Source of the DNA: Metellina segmentata
Lineage: Eukaryota > Arthropoda > Arachnida > Araneae > Tetragnathidae
Reading direction: 5' to 3'
Assembly (NCBI GenBank): GCA_947359465.1
Contig: OX375873.1
Coordinates: 38,536,437-38,600,436 of the forward strand
DNA: 64,000 nucleotides
Position numbers and translations under genes: made by a program. Positions 11,384-22,914 of the stretch are shown in pieces (position 1 is the stretch's first letter; the number at the start of each line of letters is the position of its first letter). The notes under the pieces were generated by a model. The model searched no databases. It was not told the DNA's origin and saw only the letters and a list, made by a program, of their open reading frames with translations.

Positions 11384-13075
11384 GTGCTATATTTAAAAAA
11401 TTGGATATTTAGCCTTAAACCCATATTCTACTAGAGATAAACAAGAGCAATATCTACATTGGAGTAATTATATGAGGTAAATTTTAAAATCATACGCGAA
11501 ATATTCAAAATATTAAAATACATATAATTTATAGTTACGCAACAAAATCTTCATTCTAAATGCATTAATGTATTGAAATATTTTATCTTTTCATAGTTAA
11601 AGTATATATTTATTCAACTCCACATATATATATAAACGAAGAGTTGCAAATGTAATTTGAAAGTGATATTGATTTTGAAAATGCATAAGTATATGCATCC
11701 AAAATTTCATTAATTTAATAGCAAATAATATCGCTGTATACGCAAAAAAATTTATTATGCACAGTTTTTTTTATCGCTATCTGTTGCTGTGAGAGGTAAA
11801 ATTATTTAAAAAGGAGATCGAATTTTATGATACATATTCATAAGATCTGGAAATATTTTTTATGAAAATCCTTTTTGCCGAATCATTTATTCTGAAACCT
11901 TTCAAAATAAATTAAAAATTGCTCTAGGATGCATATAAAAGAATGAAGAATGTGGAATCACACGCAGAATTGAATTAAGTCTCAAAGCCCGTTTTACAAA
12001 ATAATGCTTTGCGAAAAAATCGAAATAAACCAAATATTCTCAGGAATTTCTTTTCTTTTTTAGTTGAAGAGTACGAAGATCGTTTCTACTGCTTCAACAA
12101 CTCCCACAAGCAAAGGCGGAATGAATTTTTCTTTGCTAGCCATAATTTTTTTCCTTTACTCTTTTTTACTTCGATTCAGTTCATTCTCCTTTTCTATCGT
12201 TTGGCGCTTGTTGTCAAAAAAACGCAGGATATCAATTCGTTAAAAGTTCGTTGTATATATTTTCTTATCTTTTATTAATGTTAGTTTTCTGCTGGTTTTC
12301 TTTTTGAAGTAGGACCCTAGGTTTCTTTTTCCCTTTTTTACTCTGAAATATACTGCGTTTTAGCAAATGCCTTGACATCTTAAACCTTATATTGATGGTC
12401 CCCCGAGAATGGAGAGTACTGATTCTTGAATTATTGACATGGTCTCTGTGTAAGTGATAAGGCAACCCAAGAAGATACAAAACGCCGTTTCCCGAAAAAA
12501 AGCAATTTCAGGAAAGAATGTAACAATAAAGAAAAATATACGTAAAAAATTACAAATATCTGGGAAAGAAAAATTCCAAGCTAAAGCGGAAAAATCCTTT
12601 CTTCAGGTGAACCCAAAGTCACAAATGGAGGACCTTTAACTGTCACTATCCTGCTTTCGCTTTCAAGCAAATTGTGAAAGAATTTTTCTTCTTTAATACA
12701 TGGATCATTTCATGGAAGTTTGAGATGATAGGCATACAAAGGATAATAAAAGAATGTAGCGAACAGGCATGTTCAAATTTAAAGAGGATAATACATCATT
12801 CATGAGACGCTTATTTGCCGCAAACAATAAATGCAACGCGAATTTGGATGCTATGCCAGTTGGATGATTTAGAATCATATATCACTAGAGCAAACAGAAA
12901 ATAATGTTATCGGGCTATGTTATAATAACACATAAGCTGTTATACATGTATTTTTAACATGTGCCAAATTGATTTTGGCATATTCAGTTTATAATGGGCT
13001 TAGAATCGCTTATTTCAATGGCAACCAAAAATACAATCTGATCTCACTATTAATATAACTTTATTTACGATAACT
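11384..13075. other. No gene recognised
   Basis: Very AT-rich. The open frames near 12009-12639 are low in complexity and have no motif. Confidence 0.4.
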
Positions 13076-13079
13076 TCTC

Positions 13080-13146
13080 CTTGTTCACTAATTGAGCTCC
13101 ATTGTTCACTAATTGAGCACCATTGTTCGCTAAGTGAGCTAGCTGT
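13080..13146. repeat. 21-bp minisatellite, about 3 units
   Basis: Three copies of TTGTTCACTAATTGAGCTCCA with a few substitutions lie just left of the Tc1 derivative. Confidence 0.75.
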
Positions 13147-13170
13147 TCGTCACACTCGCAACATCGTATA

Positions 13171-13730
13171 CACTACCCAACAGTAATGGACCGGACAGCA
13201 AGATGTGATGGTATAAGAGAAAGAATTAATGCTTTAATAGGGGGATGGTCCCCCACATGCTGCAATTACAATAGCAACACTTCTGGGCATACTTTCAACA
13301 AGGTTTTGATACACAGCTATGGGTATTTGAGTCCATTCCTGCTGCAAGAATGTTGCCAGCTCAGCAGATTTCGGACGTGCTTCCCTGGTCCGTAAGCTTC
13401 GCTCTAACTCGTCCCACAAATGTCCTATGGGATTTTAGTCGGGACTCTGAGTAGGCCAGGGAAGACATTTTACATCCGTATCTCGATACCACAGCTTGAC
13501 AAAGGCTGCAACATTACACGGTCGTCCTGGAAGTAACATTCGTTCATTTCATAAAATTGCCAGAGCGTAGGAAGAACCTGAATGTCCAAAATGCTCATGT
13601 AGGTGTCGGCGTTCAATTGACCAGGAATAACATGCAAAGGCCCCAGGTCATACCACGAAAAACACCCCCAAAGAAGTAGTCGGATTTTTTACAATTCCGC
13701 AGGCGTCCGGTCCATTATTGTAGGGTAGTG
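13171..13730 (-). mobile_element. Tc1 deletion derivative, copy 1, 560 bp
   Basis: The inverted ends CACTACCCAACAGTAATGGA and CACTACCCTACAATAATGGA (right, inverted) are flanked by TA at 13169-13170 and 13731-13732. The minus strand holds only the C-terminal part of a Tc1-type transposase: [13 protein letters not shown], then HLWDELERSLRTREARPK, ending ACGGPSPY at about 13234. The DNA-binding part and the first catalytic Asp are missing. Frame breaks and a stop after SPD show it is non-functional. The copy at 45767 has the same structure and nearly the same length, so this shortened form itself was propagated. Confidence 0.82.
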
Positions 13731-13734
13731 TATA

Positions 13735-14545
13735 TAATAACGAGAAAAGGGCAGGGAATGCCATAGATATATGAGCTTCCTATTCGCGTACCTACGTGTT
13801 ACCTATCTATTATCGTCAACACATCTTAAATACGTGGCTACTCCACTTGGGGTACAATTATTCTAAAGTTTGGTAGTTTATTTCAATCCATTGTTTTCTT
13901 ATTTTCAAGAATTTTGACATCCCTAATAGTTAGGTTGAGACAGTGGATCACCCCTGCATTAAGGTGTGTTTACACCTCTACAGATAGGTAGTCACAGTTT
14001 CATCAACTGTCTGAGAGTAACTACCAGAAACTGTTTACGTCTGAATATATTTACCGAGACAACTCTGTCTCACACACATCGCATGGATAATCGGGACAGA
14101 ACTGTAGGATAGAACTGTATGACGTATGTTTGCTGACTTCAAATCTTTATATCATACTCTTTGATATATTTGATCATACTTCAATATTCAATATTCATTC
14201 GATAACAATTTGATAAATATTTGCAAATGGATACATAAGAAAGAATTACATAAATTTAATTGGAAATAAATTCATAAATGGAATTAAAGTTATGTATTTG
14301 TCTTTACTTATAGTCGTTTGCTGTTTAAATAAGTAATCAATAGATGCTCCATAAATATGTTAGTCAAAAATTTCGTCTTATTTGTTTATTAATTTTTAAA
14401 ATTAATAAATATGCCGTTTTGATGTGGCTCTATTGTCAAAAAAGATTCACAAAAAAACTTATAAATTAACCGCAAAAATTCAACAACGGAATTCAGTGAA
14501 CTGTCAGTCTATCGGAAAAGCAGACAGTTCATCAACCTGCTAAAT
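13735..14545. other. No gene recognised
   Basis: AT-rich sequence without a motif that I recognise. Confidence 0.35.
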
Positions 14546-14550
14546 AATTT

Positions 14551-14780
14551 CTGTACTCAGATGGCAAAATGTTATAAGTCACTTTTCCCAAAAAATTGAG
14601 TAAGTCCCATCCTGGAGTCTGGTTTTTTAATGTTTAGAAGGTGGTAAAATGTCGTAAGTCTTTCTTTCAGTTTATGAGAAAGCAAAGGTGGAAAATTGAA
14701 ATAAGTTAAAAACCAAAGAACCACATGGTGTCACGAAAAATTAAAAAAAAGTGACATAACATTTTGCCAACTGAGCACAG
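14551..14780. mobile_element. Foldback MITE, 230 bp
   Basis: The ends CTGTACTCAGATGGCAAAAT and, inverted, CTGTGCTCAGTTGGCAAAAT continue into GTTATAAGTCACTTTT and GTTATGTCACTTTT. The inverted repeat is about 37 bases. I could not fix a target duplication, so the superfamily is unknown. Confidence 0.7.
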
Positions 14781-14789
14781 ATATATGCA

Positions 14790-16405
14790 ATAGGTCTCTC
14801 CATAGTGTTTGTATTAGTGCACAGAACTTGAGTGAGACAGATTGCTAATAATTTTCATACAGAAATTCGTATGTGTATCATTGAATATATTGTCAGATAG
14901 AACTGTTGATACAGATCTGTACATGTGGAATTGTAATTTTATGCACAAGAATAGGAAATAGCAGAAGGATATCAAGCGTGAAATGAACCATTCCATGTTA
15001 ATCAGTACATGTAATGCTGTATTCAGAGGAAGGGAGCTACACAGGCTCAAATCCATGTAATTTTTACGTTTTATTGAAGTGATTTTGCATCAATGTCTTG
15101 CCCATGCAGTTTAATGAAAGCATTAACCTAATTCAGTTCAAAATCTTTTTCAAGCCAGTTCATTGTCAGTTGAAACCTTTGATTGTAAACACTCTTCATA
15201 ATTCCCTGATGCATTTTGAATTTTATGAGAAACTTATCGGTGGTTTTAATCAAGTTATAACCAAAACTTTATCTAGACTAAAAGATAAAAGAAACTGCTA
15301 TACTTGTTGTCACGAGTATGTCTTTAAAACACGGTTTGTAAAAAAGTTATAAACAAAATAACGAGGCTTGAGAATAGCTCTTTCGGGTAACAATACGACC
15401 ACCATCAACAAGACCAAAATTAACAACAAGAAGAAAAACTCGAATTTAAATATGTTATCCTTCAACAGTGTTTACATCACACTCTAATCTTTAATTTAAC
15501 GTGTAAAGGTGGGAAGCAGCGGTATTCCAGAATCTTTCCCTTTCCCCCTGTTACCAATGTTGTTTACAAGTCTATATTCCTACGTTGCACACTTTGCAGC
15601 CAAACTACGGGTGAGAGTTTTTTTTTTTAAATTTCCTCCTTGAAAATAACGGTGGAATTTTTACCATTTCATCCCAATCTTCCTAGTAAGCTATCTGCGC
15701 TGTCTTGATCCTGCATAATCTCGAGCCAAGTTATCAACACCAAGATCATATATTCCAATAGAACTCAAGTGCACTAAAGTTGTTTACTAAATCAATAGAG
15801 GGAAACTCCTGATCGCTCAGACTTCAAGATCCTTAAGAAGGCTGTGGTGTCATTGCCCCAACGGTAGCGTTAAAACTGTACGAATGGTACACAAAGAGAA
15901 CACAGCCAACAGCTAAGATATTTAAATTCTTATTATTCCAAGAGCCTTATGAAAAATACACAGTATTTAAATCATCACATTAACAATTATTACATAAAAG
16001 TATGTATCATCAGACCAGCGCCGTGACCAAGCATCACACTATATTTCTGGCTCTCTATATATAAAGCGTTATCTGTTATCTCTCTCTCCCGACGTGTTTT
16101 CTCCGCAGTCCAAAAAGAAAGTCAACGGTAATAGTCGAAAACCAATCAGAAATCATTTGAACGGACGTCACCTGCAGTGGACGTTCAATTTCACCTGTTC
16201 TTCTCAAGTTGTTGTAAAGCGTGTGACAAAAGAACAGCAGCTGGAGGCAAACAATATCCAATCATAATAGATTCAACATTCCGATGACACAATGGAGCAG
16301 TCACCTGTCCTGTAAGTGACCCTACCTAAAGGTCAAGTTCAATGGAATTTCTCACGATGTCACAAGGTTTTTCCGACTCTTTTCGAATATGGTAAAGAAA
16401 AATTT
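14790..16405. other. No gene recognised
   Basis: Open frames at 14814-15056 and 15098-15352 show no domain. No element ends were found. Confidence 0.35.
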
Positions 16406-16411
16406 AAAATC

Positions 16412-17167
16412 TCTAATATTATAAAAATAAGTGTTTCTCTGTTTGTTTGTTTCTTGCACGCAAAATCCTGACGATTCTATGGCACTTGTAGTAATGAGAT
16501 TTGGCACACAGGTAGTCCAATTTTTTTGCAAATTTGGGGTCGCGGCAAATTTTAAAATTCAACCTAGAACATTTTAAAATGAATTTAATGAAATTTAATC
16601 ATTATTGAATGCAACAACATAGAAGAGATTACTAGTTCTAATTTTTTTTTTTCGTTTCCGTTTTGATTTTTCGAGGAGGAATGATTTTCTAGCAGACGAT
16701 AAAAAACAAACAATCCTTCAATTGGAGTTACTCAGTTCTTTTTTCTATTTCCTAGACCTTTAAAGGTAGAGTAAAAATTTCAACGGATTTGAAATCTGCG
16801 GAAAATCTCACAGTAGATCGACAACTAAAAATATTATTTTTTTTAAATAAATATTTTTTTTAATTGAATAGATCTTTTATATTTTTGCAAGAGATTGTGA
16901 CGTCACGTCAACTTTCACTTTTCAAAAATAAACAGATTGCATTTCTTGACCTTCTCGTTAAAAAAAAAAAGCAGATTACATTTCCTGTTCTCATCGATTT
17001 CAGAGGAGCGAAAAGAATAAAAAATATTTTGACTGGCACTGTTTAGTTCTTTTTCGTAAAATCGGAATCTCTAAAGATAGATTGAAAATTTCAACGGATT
17101 TGAAATCTGAGGAAAATTTTACGACAGTTTAATACCTTACATCACGGCGTTGCCAAGCAGTGGCTAG
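16412..17167 (+). mobile_element. Possible degraded Helitron
   Basis: The left end TCTAATATTATAAAAATAAG followed by GTTTGTTTG resembles the 5' ends of the other Helitron-like copies here. The right end CCAAGCAGTGGCTAG plus T fits a Helitron 3' end. The base before the left end is C, not the expected A. Inside, a block containing TTTCAACGGATTTGAAATCT occurs twice (near 16780 and 17090). There is no Rep or helicase coding. Confidence 0.4.
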
Positions 17168-17289
17168 TGTTTAATGAAAAGAAAAGGTGTTCGGTCAGTT
17201 CGAGTATCAAGCGATTGATAAAAATAATTTATGAACTCTTGTAACTTTTGAACTACAATATAATGAAATATAATAATACATAGTTCATT

Positions 17290-17590
17290 TTATATCGCAC
17301 TGGACTAATACAAAGGGGTATAATCGAAGGTCTTGGATCAATCCCGAAGGGAAAAACGGGGACAACATCTCTGAATTTTGAACTACGATAAGATGACGAA
17401 GTCAGCACCCGAGCTAGCACCCCACTCTCCAAACTTCCATGTCACGCTAACCTGAGAACATTTAAGAGTACGATAATTTTAAAGTATTTCAACCTCCACG
17501 TACACGACATTCTTGGATTGGATTTTTTTTCGAACTAGCAACACCCCGGTTGCTAATCCATGATTCTACCAATTGAGCTACCCCGTCCCC
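17290..17590 (-). mobile_element. SINE copy with tRNA-like head
   Basis: On the minus strand a tRNA-like head reads GGGGTAGCTCAATTGGTAGA (A-box region) and then CTAGTTCGAAAA (degraded B box), with its 5' end near 17588. The body follows: GGAAGTTTGGAGAGTGGGGT, GCTAGCTCGGGTGCTGACTT, a degraded CATCTTATCGTAGTTCAAAA and GGGATTGATCC. This head differs from the one in the copies at 26021 and 44603, while the body is the same family. Confidence 0.75.
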
Positions 17591-17599
17591 GAAAAACTA

Positions 17600-18590
17600 G
17601 AATAAAGACGCCGTAACTCAATAGAAATTTGTTTTAAACTTCATGGATTCATTATACTTGAACACTACTGTATTTAAAAAACAACTGTAATTCAATTTGT
17701 TGATAAGCATTTGTAAAACCGTAGAATTTAGCTGTGTGCTGTTGTGTATGATTAATTAAAAATAAAAAGATTTCATATGTTCAAAATATTCCAGCTCATT
17801 TTGTTTTCGCCTAATATGATGAGGGTATTCAACCATTCATAAATTCTATGTTAAAAATTAATAAAGTACCTGGTTAACACTTTCTCTTTTTTTATGATTA
17901 AGACCATGCTCTAATATGCCTTAATGACACTGATAAAACACGCTTAGTTGTCTTAAAAATGCATTATTAACATTATATGTGTGCTTGTAGGCTTTTATAT
18001 CATAATAAATGCAACCTGGTAACATTTATGATTGTAGTAACTGATCTTAGAGAGAAAAACTCATAAGTAATATAGCCATTTTGCTTGCAGCAGAACTTTG
18101 ATAACGAGCTCTTTCGCACATTAAAAAACGTGTTTGTTATGTACAAGATTTCCATGAAATGACAAATAATTTTTGGACTTCATGCCATTTAAGTTAATTT
18201 TTCAATAAAAAACTACATTATTCCGAGGAATAAAAAAGTAGCATCACCATATTTTCACAGTAATTCTAATAAATATGATATTTTTCTTAACATGTTTATT
18301 TTAATAATTTCATAATGAATTGAGCATACATAAAATTATGATAAAATTAAAATATTATTATTTGGGTCTCTGTAATCACACATAAAAATCGAAAATTTTA
18401 TTAGACAGAATGATTGTCAGAGTCGTGGCAAGACGTTCCAATGATTTCATTGGGTCACAGGAGTGTTGTTTGGATAGTGAATTCACACTGGGTGTATGCT
18501 AACCCGTCTGAGCGTAGATTTTCAAGTAGTGTAATATTAATTTTACCCCTTATGACACTAAACCAAACACATCTATTGTTTAAAAGAAGT
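17600..18590. other. No gene recognised
   Basis: AT-rich sequence with no recognisable element end or coding exon. Confidence 0.35.
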
Positions 18591-18593
18591 CAT

Positions 18594-18912
18594 GACTTCT
18601 TTCAACCATTCTACACATGGAATACGTGGATTCTTTCCACATTTCTACTTGGAATCGGGATTTTTCAACCTTTTTACTTGGAATACATGAATTCTTTCAA
18701 CCTTTTTACTTGGAATCCATGAATTATTTCAAACTTTCTACTTGGAATCGGGATTTTTCAATCTTTCTAGGAATACATGAATTCTTTCAACCTTTCTATT
18801 TGGATTAAATGAATTCTTACAAACTTTCTACTCTGAGTATATGGATTCTTTCTACTTAGAATCAGTGGACTCTTTCAACCTTTCTACTTTGAATCCATGA
18901 ATTCTTTCAACC
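18594..18912. repeat. 32-bp minisatellite, about 10 units
   Basis: Degenerate units of GAATTCTTTCAACCTTTCTA followed by CTTGGAATCCAT; some units are shortened to 24-29 bases. Because 32 is not a multiple of 3, the open frames across it are chance. Confidence 0.85.
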
Positions 18913-18979
18913 TGTAGAAATATACTATCGATTTACTTTGAAATTAATATTTTTATGAATGTAACAATTCTGTATAATG

Positions 18980-20394
18980 CACTGTTGTTTGTAAAAAAAT
19001 GCAACACCATGAAGGAATCTTCCGAATGAAATGAAATTTGCCGCAAATGTCAATTACAGGATGTTATGCAAAGTAGTAAAGTTTCAGAATCACCACGTAT
19101 GCGTGGTGTGAGCAGCGCCCTCTGAACTGATGCTTAAAGCGTATAAATAGAGTGCTGTAGAGCGACGTTGAAAATAGTGCATGGTTATTTTTTTTAGTGG
19201 CAAACGTTTAGTGAGACCTAAGTATGCCTCCTCGACGAAATAAGGTGAAATTTCAACAACTTACGGAGTTTGAACGGGGGAGAATCATCGGCCTTCGTGA
19301 AGGAGGACTTTCTTATCGCGCAATAGCAGCTCGTGTGCAGCGGAACAGTTCTACAGTGATGCGAGTTTGGAAGCAGTGGACCGACGAGCACCGGAGAACT
19401 CGAAAAACTTTGAGTGGACGACATAAGGTGACGTCAGCTCGCGATGATTGACCCCTTGTCCACATGGCGGTGAATAACCGTACAGCTTCATCCAGGCAGT
19501 TGGCAGCACTTTGGTCTACTGCTACAGGTGTACTAATGTCGGCATCGTCAATCCGCGGTCGTCTGCTGCACCGTGGACACTGTGCTAGGATACATTTATA
19601 CAGGATCCCCCTCACACCAAACCATCGACGGCTGCGTCTGCAATGGGCTCATGAGCACAGATCCTTTCGGGCTGATTGGCAACAAGTTGTCTTTTCTGAC
19701 GAATCCCGCTTTAATTTGTGGAACCATGATGGCCGCATTCGTGTTAGACGCTTGACGGTGAACGCTGCCTTCCAGAGTGCGTTATCGAGCGTCATAGTGG
19801 CCGAACACCCGGAGTTATGGTCTGGGGTGCGATTTCATATCATGGATGATCTCAGCTGTTACGAATTGAGGGTAATATCAATACTAACAGGTATGTCCTT
19901 GAAGTGCTAGAGCCCGAAGTCGTTCCCTTCCTTCAAGGCATCCCTGGAGCTATCTTTCAACAGAATAATGCACGCTCACATGTTGCAAGGAATGTTCGAC
20001 ACTTCAGCCCAACACATGCAACTTCTTCCTTGGGCTGCTTATTCGCCGGATATGTCGCCTACTGAGCACAAGCGAGATTTGGTTGTTCGGCGTCTCGCTC
20101 TTGATCCGTGTCCTACAGCTCCAAAAGACGAACTTTGGTTGCGCATACAAACAATATGGAATTATCTTCAACAAGCAGACATTCAACATCTGTTTCACTC
20201 CATGACATGTCGTATAGCAGCACTTACTGCAGCGCGTGGTGGCTACACCTAATACTGATTTCGGACACTTAATATTGTTTTTTTGCTTTGAAAGTTTATT
20301 CATTTATTTGTACTAATACAAGCCGTTTGTGTAATAAATTTCATTTAATCCTGACGACTCTTTCATAGTGTTGCATTTTTTACAAACATCAGTA
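18980..20394 (+). mobile_element. Tc1-like transposon (MPPRR type), copy A, 1415 bp
   Basis: The inverted ends CACTGTTGTTTGTAAAAAAA and, inverted, ACTGATGTTTGTAAAAAATG continue into TGCAACACCATGAAGG. TA follows the right end (20395-20396); the left flank is TG, probably a mutated TA. It is the same family as the element at 34915-36334, in opposite orientation. Confidence 0.8.
19224..20252 (+). pseudogene. Tc1-like transposase, multiply broken
   Basis: It starts MPPRRNKVKFQQLTEFERGR, the helix-turn-helix region. A CGA-to-TGA change stops the frame after TSARDD at 19449. It reopens in the same frame with VHMAVNNRTASSRQ and carries the first catalytic Asp in VFSDESRFNLWNHDG. After RIRVRR a one-base loss shifts the frame; reading on in the other frame gives GVMVWGAISYHG and then QQNNARSH, where the second catalytic Asp is Asn. 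A further shift leads to LLPWAAYSPDMSPTEHKRD, which keeps the Glu. Two frameshifts, a stop and a lost catalytic residue make it clearly dead. The copy at 34915 is better preserved. Confidence 0.88.
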
Positions 20395-20399
20395 TAGAA

Positions 20400-22028
20400 T
20401 CCATTTGAAAGATTCTATTGCTCATTTTCGTAGTGATAAGTAGTTGTTGTCCTCATTTCGTAGTTGGAAAGATTCCATTGCTTATTTCCTTAAAACAGAT
20501 TCATTGGGATAGATTCTATCGGTCAAAGTTGATTGGAAGTCATGCTGGGAAGACTGCAAGTTGGAAAGTGAAATTTAGTGAGTGAACCCTCAGAGTGTTA
20601 AGACGGAGAACGATCCAGTTAAACAAACTTTTTATTTTAATCTCCAGTATACAGAGATGAGTCGAAGCATGGTAGCGTATCACAGATTCGTGTTAGATGT
20701 AGGGTGTTTTAAACGAATCTTAGCTCTTTCTTCAAAGGGTTTCGTGAAAGAAATGAGGAGTTGAAAAAATTTCTGTCTCCATAGCAGCCCAAATGCTAGA
20801 GCTATAATTATAGGATATGAGATAGAAAAAAATTTGTTTAAAGAAAGCTATTGAAAACAGTGAAAATGGAATATTTTTTTCAATGTAAATTTTGTTATCT
20901 TGAGCTCAAATGAGTGAAACAAATCAAGAAGTGTATTTGTTTACAAAAAATTAATTTGCTTAAATCTTAACACTTATTATTGATAACTGCTTTAACTAAG
21001 TTTATATTTACTACTAGTTGTCTCCCTAAATAGTGGCGAGATTATATTAAGTAGGCGATCAAACAAGAGATTTGATTCAGAAGAAACTGTATTATGAAAA
21101 TACAAACACTGTGTAGGTTATAAGGGCGAATAAGTTCCATAATAAACAACCGAAAAGATTTATCCGCCGCACCTCCTCTTCTTAAACAAATACATACTCA
21201 TCAACTCTTTCTATTTGTCAGAGTCTAGAGTCAGTAATCATTTTATATTGTAAAAGTCATAACGAAACACAATTGATTGACTAAATTTCAAATAAATGTA
21301 AACACATATAATTTGTTTATGTGGGGTCTTATGCCGCCTGCTTCTTAATCAACCAATTCTTCAAAGTAGTTACAATATAGACAGATAAAGTATTACAAAA
21401 AGATTTATACATTAATATCTTGAATGTCAACATTATATATGTAGAATATACAAAAAACATCAGACAGAAAATCATAGCACTCAGCGAGAAAAGAAATGGC
21501 GATCAACTCTACAACGTAGTAGGGTTGCTCGAGTAATTGAGAAGGATTGCTAATTTCCCCAACTTTCGGTTCTTAAAGCGCTTTACATCGCCAACTCGCC
21601 AAGGGGTGCTGAAAGCGTGAGGGTTTCCGCGAATGGCTCACTGAGGGGATTCGCAAAGTGTTGAAACTCTACGGAGCTGGGCGAGCTTTGGGCCCATGTA
21701 ATTTTGGATTGTATGATGTGAGAACAGCACAATTGGTGTTATTCAAAAGCCAATATACCAAGGACAACTACAATAAACTACGGGCACCAACAATCTCTCA
21801 ACGACAATTAATATCAAACTGCACTTTAACCCTTAAAATTGTAAATTAATTATTGAATATTCACAACAAACAATCGTTCAAACATCTTATGTCTGCTTCA
21901 TTCATTCCACAATCTAACACCAGGTCCGAGTACTCACGTTAAAACTACGATTTATGTCTTCGAAAACCTATCAATTTTTTATAACTTTGTTCAACAACAT
22001 AAACTAAGCCACATTTGAACGAAGCGAT
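20400..22028. other. No gene recognised
   Basis: 20396-20520 contains scattered GAAAGATTC-type motifs that look like an eroded continuation of the minisatellite at 18594. 21530-21660 is locally richer in GC but matches no RNA gene I know. Confidence 0.35.
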
Positions 22029-22037
22029 AAAACTGAC

Positions 22038-22906
22038 GGTACAGCTACACTCTACGTTTATGAGCGGTGGCAACGGTCTTGGCGAATTTTTTTTGCCGCA
22101 CTTCTAGTAGCGAGTTACGGTAGATTAATGAAATCCATCTATCTTTACGGTTTTTGTGATTTTCATAGCAACCTCTGCAAACGGTAACTTTCAATTTTTA
22201 TTTTGAATATTCTAGAAAGTTCTTCCAAAATATGTTAAAGTCGTTTGATTTCATTGGTTCGTTTGAAATATTTTCTTTGATTCCATTGGTTAGTTTGATT
22301 TTAAAATATCATTTGATTTCATTGGTCCTTTTAAGTTTTTTTCTTTGTTACCATTGGTTTATTTATTTGTATTTCTACAACTGTGGAATTTTATTTTATT
22401 ATAATTTTTTTTCACTGCAGAGTTCTGACATGTAATGTTTTACGCCATTTGTGGAATATTCTTGTTTAGTAATTTTTTTTCTCGAAACAGTTCTTATGTA
22501 TCGGTTGTATAGGTGTATTATTCGATGTATAGGTTGTATTATTTCTTGCTTTTTTATTATCTTAAAAATCTTTTTCTTTTCAAACATCCTACTGTATTTA
22601 GTGTAATTGATAATTTTCAGTTTATTCTTACCCAACATTCGCAGCTTAGTTTTTCTGCTGGTTCACAAATGTGTTCTGAAATGTTTTTAAGCTTACTACT
22701 TTTTGCGAAAGTTTAAAAAATATATACTTTTTAAACGTTCTCAAATGTGTTTTCAAGCTTTCGTTTTCCGTTGTAAAAAGAAAAATATTTTTGAAAGAAA
22801 AAAAAGAGTTGAAATAATTCTTATTTTGTCGACTTTAGAAGTTCGCCGAAAAAATCGCCAAGGCCGTATATTGCCACCGCATATAAACGTAGAGTGTAGC
22901 TGTACC
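22038..22906. mobile_element. Non-autonomous DNA transposon, 869 bp, 8-bp duplication
   Basis: Inverted ends of about 80 bases begin GGTACAGCTACACTCTACGT on both sides, and AAACTGAC flanks both ends (22030-22037 and 22907-22914). An 8-bp duplication occurs in hAT, P and Merlin elements; the GGTACAGC terminus is not a typical hAT end, so I leave the superfamily open. Four units of about 34 bases with the core TTTGATTTCATTGGT lie at 22234-22368. There is no credible coding region. Confidence 0.78.
22234..22368. repeat. 34-bp minisatellite rich in ATTGG (CCAAT inverted)
   Basis: Four degenerate units, each with CATTGGT, inside the element at 22038-22906. Confidence 0.7.
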
Positions 22907-22914
22907 AAACTGAC

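Noticed and set aside
17540..17590. tRNA gene on the minus strand
   Set aside because: Promoter boxes are present but the acceptor and anticodon arms do not fold, and the SINE body follows directly.
18414..18808. Repeat protein over the FYLE/TWN units
   Set aside because: It is the 32-bp minisatellite read in overlapping frames; unit lengths vary and break the frame.
21530..21660. Fragment of ribosomal RNA
   Set aside because: The stretch is richer in GC but I could match it to no conserved rRNA core.
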